From NCBI GenBank assembly GCA_900543755.1, contig UQSP01000038.1:1-19840 (forward strand): a stretch of DNA of 19,840 bases, given 5' to 3'. The position numbers were made by a program, and so were the translations under genes. Shown here in pieces: positions 1-4,462 of the stretch. The notes under the pieces were generated by a model. That model had not been told where the DNA came from. It worked only from the letters and a program-made list of their open reading frames with translations, and did not search any database. This DNA is from an uncultured Eubacteriales bacterium (GTDB lineage Bacteria; Bacillota; Clostridia; Christensenellales; Pumilibacteraceae). How positions within the stretch are numbered: the first letter of the stretch is position 1; the number at the start of each line of letters is the position of its first letter.

Positions 1-40
1 CTAGAGTTCGTCGGCAGCGTCAGATGTGTATAAGAGACAG
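1..40 (+). other. Untrimmed Nextera read-1-side adapter (artefact)
   Basis: Positions 8-21 read TCGTCGGCAGCGTC and 22-40 read AGATGTGTATAAGAGACAG, the Nextera P5-side primer site followed by the 19-bp Tn5 mosaic end. Positions 1-7 (CTAGAGT) look like the last seven bases of an i5 index; I recall S516 as CCTAGAGT. This is library sequence, not genome, and real sequence starts at about 41. Confidence 0.97.
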
Positions 41-861
41 ATAATAAATAAAGTAAAAACAAAAATAGAAATCCAAATAGGAATTCCCCACCCTCTGAAA
101 GGTATAATCTCGCCCGTACCGAAATAACTGAAGAAAGCTATCATAACAGGCCTTGATAAAGATACGGCTATGATAAAAAATTTGAAGGTCATTTTTGTCA
201 GGCCTGCCGCCATGCATAATATATCATCCGGGAAAAAAGGGAAAAGCATCATGACTATAAAGGGAATTTTTCCTTTTTCGCTTATAAGCTTTGTATATTT
301 TTTTGCTTTTTCTTCCCCTATAATCCAGGTTACGACTTTATAGCCGAAGAATTTACCGAGCAAAAAACAAATTACCGACCCCGCGATAGTCCCCAGCGTG
401 CTTACGATAAAAGAAACGGTCGGCCCGTATATCAATACGCCCAGTAAAATAGTTACAGCTGCAGGAATTGGCAATATAACAACCTGCAGCAACGTCAGCA
501 TAAAAAATACCAGAATTCCCCAAGCGCCCGCTCTGCCGATAAAAGCCCTCAATTCTTCTAAATTGTTGATTCGCTCGAGTACGCCGGTCTGATACAAAAT
601 AATATATCCTAACAGTACAAAAAACGCAACAACGTTAAAGAGAATAAGCAGTTTATATGCAGGCGAATTTGTTTTGGTCATCATCAAAGAAGCGACAAAC
701 GCTGCGGCAAAAGCACAAAGCGAACAATAAAAAATCCATGCGCTGAGATGACTCAGCCACACGACCGTAAGAACCATATTTGTCACACCGATTAAGGCCA
801 TGATTGTTTTAGATATCAAAGCCTTTTTATCAGATGACAATTTATTGCTCCATTCCGTCAT
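41..861 (-). CDS. VTT-domain (TVP38/TMEM64, DedA-like) membrane protein, 3' end missing
   Basis: A multi-spanning membrane protein of the VTT/SNARE-associated family. Hydrophobic segments lie at about residues 16-36, 42-60, 70-90, 113-147, 150-170 and 200-270. The family signature is seen as FPFFPDDILCMAAGLTKM, followed by a basic/proline turn (SLSRP). Family members are linked to lipid scrambling or undecaprenyl-phosphate/phospholipid handling; the role here is inferred from family only. The ATG at 861 is the first start after an in-frame stop, but no good ribosome-binding site precedes it, so translation may depend on the upstream rnhA 44 nt away. The gene runs off the contig: codon 274 spans the adapter junction, and the apparent last 12 residues (CLLYTSDAADEL) and the stop are encoded by adapter. 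The true C-terminus is unknown. Confidence 0.85.
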
Positions 862-905
862 AAGATTAGTTTATGATTTAATCATCATGCATATACTGCG
901 TAGAA

Positions 906-1346
906 TTACTGAGAAATTTTAGCTATTTCTCCCCTGGCTGTTTTATCGCAAAGATTATTATATTCGTTGTCGGCATGACCTTTTACCTTAATAAACTCCA
1001 CTTCATGCTTGGATAATTTAAGCAAAAGATCTTTCCACAAATCAACGTTTTTAACTTCTTTTTTGTCGGCAGTTTTCCAACCGGACGCTTTCCAACCGCT
1101 AAGCCAACCTTCGTTTATTGCGTTAATTGCGTAAGCAGAATCGCTGTAAAGTTTTACGATGCAAGGCTCCTTTAACGCCGCAAGCCCTTGAATTATCGCA
1201 AAAAGCTCCATTCTGTTGTTTGTCGTAGATTTACTGTAACCGCTTAATACTTTAGTAACGCCGTTATAAATTAAAATTGCGCACCATCCGCCTGCGCCGG
1301 GATTTCCGCTGCATGCCCCGTCAGTATAGATATCAACCTTTTTCAT
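906..1346 (-). CDS. rnhA: Ribonuclease HI
   Basis: A complete 146-residue type-1 RNase H, which cuts the RNA strand of RNA-DNA hybrids (R-loops, primer remnants) in the cytoplasm. The opening YTDGACSGNPG is diagnostic. The catalytic carboxylates are visible as D9, E47 (in NNRMELFAI), D69 (in YSDSAYA) and D134, with the flexible-loop histidine H124 in VKGHADN. H124 and D134 have the same numbering as in E. coli RNase HI. The start ATG lies inside the 3' end of proC (14-nt overlap) with only a weak purine stretch upstream, so it is probably translationally coupled to proC. The length and a complete catalytic set argue for an active enzyme. Confidence 0.96.
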   Translation of the reverse strand: MKKVDIYTDGACSGNPGAGGWCAILIYNGVTKVLSGYSKSTTNNRMELFAIIQGLAALKEPCIVKLYSDSAYAINAINEGWLSGWKASGWKTADKKEVKNVDLWKDLLLKLSKHEVEFIKVKGHADNEYNNLCDKTARGEIAKISQ

Positions 1347-2169
1347 TGCTTTTACTCATCTCTTCGGCCCGTTTAACCGCTTTGGTTACAGCTTGCGCTA
1401 CTGTCTTTTCAAAATTGTTTTCATCAAGATGCTTAACGCCTTCGATGGTAGTACCGCCCTTGCTGCACACAGACTTTACAAGTTCGGAAATATCATTTCC
1501 GCCTTCGCCGCTTTCGACTAAATACGCACTGCCGATTACAGTCGCCAAAGCCATTTTTAACGCCTGAGCTTTATCAAGACCGTTTTCTGCTCCACCCTCT
1601 GCAAGCGCATTTATAAATTTAAAAACAAACGCAGGACCGCTTCCGCTTAATCCGGTCGCGGCGTTCATTTGCTCTTCTTTTAATTCGTCTGCTTCTCCGA
1701 ACGTGGAAAGTATTGCCTTAACAAGACCGTATTCTTCGCCGCTGAGTCCTTTAACACAGAAAGCCGAGTAAGCCGACGCAATTCTCGCATTCAGATTGGG
1801 CATTACACGCACAATTTTATCTGTCTTTCCGTTTATCAGCTCGGATAAAGCTTTAATTGTCACGCTTGCCATAATAGACATTACTATTTTACCCGAAAAA
1901 TCAAGTCCGTCTACGGCTTGTGCGGCGTTCTGAGGCTTAACTGCAAGCACGATAAGGTCACATGCCGAAATAAGCTCTTGGTTGTCGGTTGTAAATTTTA
2001 CCCCTTCAGGCACGTCGGAAAGTTTATTGGCGTCATTATCGCTTACCGCAATATTGAGTTTAAATCCGGCATTTTTCAAAAATTTAACCGATACGGGATT
2101 TTTAAGCGCCGCAACTATCGCCCGCGACATATTTCCGTAACCTATAAAACCGACGTTATATTTTTTCAA
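1333..2169 (-). CDS. proC: Pyrroline-5-carboxylate reductase
   Basis: A 278-residue P5C reductase that carries out the NAD(P)H-dependent last step of proline synthesis. The N-terminal Rossmann motif G-F-I-G-Y-G-N-M is at residues 7-14, VKP at 77-79 and VMPN at 122-125. The C-terminal dimer/active-site region has SGSGPAF at 175-181 and CSKGGTT at 235-241, matching the family SPGGTT signature. The start is a TTG codon, chosen because AAGGAG lies 7-8 nt upstream and no ATG fits. It leads a leftward operon with rnhA (14-nt overlap) and the VTT protein. No proA or proB is in the window. No promoter is visible between its start and the divergent tRNA gene; the nearest good leftward one is at 2453-2481. 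Confidence 0.95.
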   Translation of the reverse strand: MKKYNVGFIGYGNMSRAIVAALKNPVSVKFLKNAGFKLNIAVSDNDANKLSDVPEGVKFTTDNQELISACDLIVLAVKPQNAAQAVDGLDFSGKIVMSIMASVTIKALSELINGKTDKIVRVMPNLNARIASAYSAFCVKGLSGEEYGLVKAILSTFGEADELKEEQMNAATGLSGSGPAFVFKFINALAEGGAENGLDKAQALKMALATVIGSAYLVESGEGGNDISELVKSVCSKGGTTIEGVKHLDENNFEKTVAQAVTKAVKRAEEMSKSNEKG

Positions 2170-2187
2170 AATATGCTCCTTTTTTGA

Positions 2188-2216
2188 TTGACTTAAATAT
2201 CAATTTTTATTATAAT
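2188..2216 (+). promoter_or_regulatory. Promoter of tRNA-Trp
   Basis: TTGACT at 2188-2193, a 17-bp spacer and a perfect TATAAT at 2211-2216. Initiation would fall at about 2222-2224, only 3-5 nt before the mature tRNA. The -10 lies inside a perfect 18-nt palindrome (2204-2221). Confidence 0.85.
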
Positions 2217-2226
2217 AAAAAGGCTT

Positions 2227-2301
2227 AGGGGAGTGGCTCAATGGTAGAGTAGCGGTCTCCAAAACCGTAGGTTGCGTGTTCGAATCGCGTCTCCCCTGCC
2301 A
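2227..2301 (+). tRNA. trnW: tRNA-Trp (anticodon CCA), CCA end encoded
   Basis: A full cloverleaf can be drawn. The 7-bp acceptor stem pairs 2227-2233 with 2291-2297. The D arm is 2236-2250. The anticodon stem is 2252-2256/2264-2268 with loop CTCCAAA and anticodon CCA at 2259-2261. The T arm is 2274-2290 with loop TTCGAAT. The discriminator is G2298, followed by genomic CCA at 2299-2301. It is the only gene on the plus strand and is divergent from proC. Its own promoter and terminator make it a monocistronic unit. Confidence 0.97.
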
Positions 2302-2305
2302 CATT

Positions 2306-2341
2306 GCTCAAACTACTATATATAGCGGTTTGAGCATTTTT
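2306..2341 (+). terminator. Intrinsic terminator of tRNA-Trp
   Basis: GCTCAAAC (2306-2313) pairs with GTTTGAGC (2328-2335), followed by ATTTTTATT. The loop contains the self-complementary CTATATATAG. It starts 5 nt after the tRNA CCA end. Confidence 0.8.
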
Positions 2342-2370
2342 ATTATACAAAATATAGCTATATGCCCCAA

Positions 2371-2418
2371 AGTTGCCCTAAAAGTTGCCCTAAAAGTTGC
2401 CCTAAAAGTTGCCCTAAA
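2371..2418. repeat. Four perfect tandem 12-bp direct repeats
   Basis: AGTTGCCCTAAA is repeated four times without a mismatch (2371-2382, 2383-2394, 2395-2406, 2407-2418). A degenerate partial copy (TGCCCCAA, 2363-2370) precedes it and A7T7 (2416-2429) overlaps the end. A perfect 12-bp palindrome, ATATAGCTATAT, is at 2352-2363. The array lies 70 bp after the tRNA-Trp 3' end. It has no spacers, so it is not CRISPR. Possible roles are arm-type binding sites for a tyrosine integrase, or binding sites for another protein. Function unknown. Confidence 0.9.
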
Positions 2419-2452
2419 AAAATTTTTTTACAAATATGCAAGCTACAATTTA

Positions 2453-2481
2453 ATTGTATCGCAATCGTCTTTAAAAGTCAA
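2453..2481 (-). promoter_or_regulatory. Leftward sigma-A-type promoter upstream of the repeat array
   Basis: On the minus strand, TTGACT (2476-2481), a 17-bp spacer and TACAAT (2453-2458). Transcription would start at about 2446, cross the four 12-bp repeats and the antisense strand of tRNA-Trp, and could continue into proC, which has no obvious promoter of its own. The 5' leader would then be about 277 nt. The hexamers are good; the downstream target is inference. Confidence 0.5.
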
Positions 2482-2526
2482 TTCAATAACATCGCACAAA
2501 TAATTTTTTCTATCTTTAGTCAAGTA

Positions 2527-2545
2527 CCACCGGCTGAGCCGGTGG
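2527..2545. other. IS200 right-end hairpin
   Basis: CCACCGGC (2527-2534), loop TGA, GCCGGTGG (2538-2545). It is a perfect 8-bp stem of the type recognised as single-stranded DNA by TnpA. Two smaller stems follow inward at about 2555-2567 (GCGC/GCGC) and 2580-2592 (GCAC/GTGC). Confidence 0.75.
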
Positions 2546-2592
2546 CTTGATTAGGCGCTTCAAGCGCATGGTACCGGCGGCACTACTCGTGC

Positions 2593-2617
2593 TTGAAGTT
2601 CCTGACAATCGCAACAA
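2593..2617 (-). repeat. Right arm of a 25-nt inverted repeat flanking tnpA
   Basis: Read on the minus strand it begins TTGTTGCGATTG, then has CAG and ends CTTCAA. It matches the plus-strand segment 3147-3171 at 21 of 25 positions. It lies in the region downstream of tnpA. Confidence 0.85.
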
Positions 2618-2627
2618 TTTTTCAGCG

Positions 2628-2652
2628 GCCACCTCTCGGTGGCTGTTTTTTT
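2628..2652 (+). terminator. Rightward intrinsic terminator inside the IS right end
   Basis: GCCACC (2628-2633), loop TCTC, GGTGGC (2638-2643), then TG and seven T residues (2646-2652) that overlap the tnpA stop codon. Its orientation opposes tnpA. It could stop transcripts entering tnpA antisense from the right end, or form the 3' end of a small RNA. Confidence 0.7.
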
Positions 2653-3127
2653 ATTTGCTTCCTTTTACCGGCTCACCCGTGAACGGGTCTATATACTCCT
2701 TCATGCTCAGTTGTTCATACAGCTGATCCTCTTGCAATTGATTTGCTATATACTTCTTTATTGCCTCTTTATTGCGCCCGACCGTATCCACGTAGTACCC
2801 TCGACACCAAAAATGCCGATTCCCGTACTTGTATTTCAAGTTCGCAAATTGGTCGAATATCATCAGGCTGCTCTTCCCTTTGAGTATCCCCATGAATTTG
2901 CTTACGCTCATCTTCGGCGGGATCGTTACCAACATGTGGATATGATCTTCACACGCGTTTGCTTCAATAATTTCTACTCCGTCACACCGCTCGCATATTC
3001 GCCGCAATATCTTTCCTATTGCCGCTTTATATTTTCCGTATATGATTTGCCTGCGATATTTCGGCGCAAACACGATATGGTATTGACACCGCCACTTCGT
3101 ATGTGCTAAACTATCTATGTCTTTCAT
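2651..3127 (-). CDS. tnpA: IS200-family transposase TnpA (HUH, Y1)
   Basis: A 158-residue Y1 single-strand transposase; the family is usually about 150 residues. It excises and inserts the IS as circular single-stranded DNA through a 5'-phosphotyrosine link. The family opening HTKWRCQYHIVFAPKYRR is at residues 9-26. The metal-binding HUH motif is DHIHM (H62, H64), and the catalytic tyrosine is Y126 in KKYIANQ. The frame stays open upstream to 3301, but the start is placed at the ATG at 3127, because AGGAGG ends 4 nt before it and the family N-terminus begins there. All catalytic residues are present and no frameshift is seen. Its own promoter is at 3171-3199. Confidence 0.95.
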   Translation of the reverse strand: MKDIDSLAHTKWRCQYHIVFAPKYRRQIIYGKYKAAIGKILRRICERCDGVEIIEANACEDHIHMLVTIPPKMSVSKFMGILKGKSSLMIFDQFANLKYKYGNRHFWCRGYYVDTVGRNKEAIKKYIANQLQEDQLYEQLSMKEYIDPFTGEPVKGSK

Positions 3128-3132
3128 TAGAC

Positions 3133-3185
3133 CTCCTGTTTTACCTTTGTTGCGATTGCCAGTCGCTTCAATTGTATTACAGGAG
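3133..3185 (-). promoter_or_regulatory. Stem that can hide the tnpA ribosome-binding site
   Basis: In leftward RNA, CUCCUGU (from 3185-3179) is perfectly complementary over 7 nt to ACAGGAG (from 3139-3133), which contains most of the AGGAGG Shine-Dalgarno of tnpA. A nested small stem (GCGA/UCGC) lies in the loop. The 5' arm lies within the spacer of the predicted tnpA promoter, so only transcripts from further upstream would contain it. Confidence 0.6.
3147..3171 (+). repeat. Left arm of a 25-nt inverted repeat flanking tnpA
   Basis: TTGTTGCGATTG, CAG and CTTCAA blocks are shared with the minus-strand arm at 2593-2617 (21 of 25 identical). It covers the predicted start of the tnpA transcript, overlapping the last base of the -10. 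Confidence 0.85.
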
Positions 3186-3199
3186 TTTCTTTTTGTCCA
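3171..3199 (-). promoter_or_regulatory. Promoter of tnpA
   Basis: Minus strand TGGACA (3194-3199), 17-bp spacer, TACAAT (3171-3176). Predicted initiation is at about 3163-3165, giving a leader of about 37 nt with an exposed AGGAGG. Confidence 0.65.
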
Positions 3200-3217
3200 T
3201 AGCTTTAAGCTCTTTAT

Positions 3218-3244
3218 CCACTCGCTCTGCGAGTGGTTTTCTTT
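3218..3244 (+). other. IS200 left-end hairpin, also a rightward terminator
   Basis: CCACTCGC (3218-3225), loop TCT, GCGAGTGG (3229-3236), then TTTTCTTT on the plus strand. It is both the left-end recognition hairpin expected for TnpA and a plausible intrinsic terminator for rightward RNA. Confidence 0.75.
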
Positions 3245-3288
3245 AACAAAATAAAACAAGGGAGCGTCTATAAAAGGCACTCCCTTGT
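3245..3288 (-). terminator. Intrinsic terminator of the diaminopentanoate-dehydrogenase-like gene
   Basis: On the minus strand a 9-bp perfect stem (3280-3288 with 3256-3264, core CAAGGGAG/CTCCCTTG) is followed by TTTTATTTTGTT. It sits 13 nt after the stop codon. The IS left end abuts its U-tract, so the element is shielded from read-through. Confidence 0.85.
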
Positions 3289-3301
3289 CTAAAAACTTCA
3301 A

Positions 3302-4327
3302 TTATAATTCGTAATGCATGGGATACGTAAGGTAAGAAATTTCTTCAAGCTCGTCTGCGGTAACATAACCTGCAGGAGCGCGCAAAAGCGAAGGAATACG
3401 GTTGACAATGGTCGCGCAAGTGTGTTCTACCGTTGCGGGTTTAACGACATGGAATTCCGTATCGGGCTCGCCTTTAATCCACCAATCGCACATATCGCCG
3501 TCATCCGGTCCGTATACTTTGCCGATTGTTTCCTCCTCAACTATAATACCCTGATAAGTTTCAATGGTGACGACCGCCGACATACCGATACATTTACCTG
3601 CCTTAATGGTTTTACCGAGTGTTTCGCTGTAAATGTCTTTGTCGGACGTACAGGGCACGTTTTCCTGTTTTATTGATTTAATCGTAAGTCCCAGTTTGTT
3701 GCAGATTGCTTCCGCGGCGTTCCACGCGTAAGAAGGAACAACTTCGGCGGGATGAGCAAGCTCCTTTTCGAACTGAGCCGTTGTCAAATCGCAACCGTGT
3801 GCTTTTGCAAGCGCCATGCCGTATTCGTCTACGTTATAGCTGTATGCTCCCTTTATTTTAGTAATGTTATGGCATCCGCCCGCAACCATAGCAACCATGT
3901 TAATCCAGAAAATATCCTGCATTCCGCTGCCGGTAACGGTACAGTTGTTTTCCTTTGCAAGGCTGTCAAGCTTGTTGGTAAGCGTTGCCGCCGTCGTCCA
4001 CGGATAAATAGCTTCTTCGCAAGTCGTAATGACGTTTATTCCGCGCATAACGCATTTTTCGACATGCTCGTAAATGTCACCGACAAAACTGAACAAAGTC
4101 ACAATGGCGACGTCGGCGTCACATTCATCCAATACTTTGTCTGCATCTTTGGAAATAATAACGCCCGTTTTTACCCCCAGCTCCGCAAAGTCACCGACGT
4201 CTTTACCGACAACCTCGGGATTGACGTCTATGGCACCAACTATTTCCGCTCCCTTTTCGTGAAGATAACGCAGAATGTATTTCGACATTTTGCCGCAACC
4301 GTACTGTACTACTCTTATTCTTTTCAT
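3302..4327 (-). CDS. NAD(P)-dependent 2,4-diaminopentanoate-dehydrogenase-like oxidoreductase
   Basis: A 341-residue two-domain dehydrogenase. The N-terminal DapB-like Rossmann domain opens MKRIRVVQYGCGKMS, with the G-x-G loop at residues 10-12. An acidic strand end in AIDVNPEVVGKDVG follows, then a central VTLFSFVGD/ITTCEEAIYPW region and a C-terminal domain resembling the 2,4-diaminopentanoate dehydrogenase C-terminal family. In Clostridia that enzyme deaminates (2R,4S)-2,4-diaminopentanoate in ornithine fermentation, but none of the partner genes (oraS/oraE, orr, ortA/ortB) are here, so another amine or amino-acid substrate is possible. A GTG at 4336 would add three residues, but AAAGGGG then abuts it; the ATG at 4327 has correct spacing of about 8 nt. 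It is monocistronic, with its own promoter and terminator. Confidence 0.7.
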   Translation of the reverse strand: MKRIRVVQYGCGKMSKYILRYLHEKGAEIVGAIDVNPEVVGKDVGDFAELGVKTGVIISKDADKVLDECDADVAIVTLFSFVGDIYEHVEKCVMRGINVITTCEEAIYPWTTAATLTNKLDSLAKENNCTVTGSGMQDIFWINMVAMVAGGCHNITKIKGAYSYNVDEYGMALAKAHGCDLTTAQFEKELAHPAEVVPSYAWNAAEAICNKLGLTIKSIKQENVPCTSDKDIYSETLGKTIKAGKCIGMSAVVTIETYQGIIVEEETIGKVYGPDDGDMCDWWIKGEPDTEFHVVKPATVEHTCATIVNRIPSLLRAPAGYVTADELEEISYLTYPMHYEL

Positions 4328-4351
4328 GTTTTTCACCCCTTTGATTTTATT

Positions 4352-4364
4352 GTATCTCCGATAC
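4352..4364. promoter_or_regulatory. Small palindrome at the predicted start of transcription
   Basis: GTATC, TCC, GATAC: a 5-bp inverted repeat starting about 8 nt downstream of the -10. It could be an operator or a 5'-end stabilising hairpin. It is short, so the evidence is weak. Confidence 0.35.
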
Positions 4365-4371
4365 TGGTAAA

Positions 4372-4400
4372 ATTATACAATTTAAAAAAGCGAATGTCAA
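4372..4400 (-). promoter_or_regulatory. Consensus promoter of the dehydrogenase-like gene
   Basis: Minus strand TTGACA (4395-4400), 17-bp spacer, TATAAT (4372-4377), a full match to the vegetative consensus. The leader is about 37 nt, with AAAGGGG before the ATG at 4327. Confidence 0.88.
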
Positions 4401-4406
4401 TAGGGT

Positions 4407-4431
4407 TTGAAAAAACAGATAAAAATTTATC
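4407..4431 (-). terminator. Possible weak terminator of the ABC operon
   Basis: The AT-only-stem palindrome GATAAAAATTTATC (4418-4431) is followed on the minus strand by TGTTTTTTC. It lies about 30 nt after the ABC stop. No GC-rich stem is present in the gap, so some read-through is likely. Confidence 0.35.
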
Positions 4432-4462
4432 GAAATAATTTTCACTTAAAAAAATATATTTA

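Larger units (their letters stand above)
2521..3244 (-). mobile_element. IS200-type insertion sequence (tnpA only)
   Basis: A single tnpA gene of the IS200/IS605 superfamily is flanked by subterminal hairpins instead of terminal inverted repeats. The left-end hairpin, upstream of tnpA, is 3218-3236 (8-bp stem, 3-nt loop). The right-end hairpin is 2527-2545 (8-bp stem, 3-nt loop). Both have CCAC/GTGG outer pairs. No tnpB is present. Exact ends cannot be fixed from one copy; the left flank is the U-tract of the preceding gene's terminator and the right flank is AT-rich sequence beside the tRNA-Trp repeats. The open transposase, promoter and both hairpins suggest a functional or recently active copy. 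Confidence 0.85.

Noticed and set aside
2371..2418. CRISPR-like array
   Set aside because: The repeats are 12 bp and directly adjacent with no spacers, and there are no cas genes.
2276..2550. Short plus-strand open frames through the 12-bp repeats (repeated KVAL or CPKS peptides)
   Set aside because: The frames are open only because a 12-bp repeat keeps phase. They begin in the tRNA or repeat, have no ribosome-binding site, and end in the IS right end.
2521..3244. TnpB/omega-RNA or other RNA-guided nuclease linked to the IS
   Set aside because: No tnpB-sized frame or RuvC-type motifs exist in the element; it encodes tnpA only.
3128..3301. N-terminal extension of tnpA to 3301
   Set aside because: The extra 58 codons run through the terminator, the IS left-end hairpin and the promoter. 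The family N-terminus and a strong Shine-Dalgarno fix the start at 3127.
4328..4462. Riboswitch or small gene between the dehydrogenase-like gene and the ABC operon
   Set aside because: The predicted leader is only about 37 nt and the rest is the promoter and an AT-rich weak terminator. No structured aptamer-like element or coding frame is seen.
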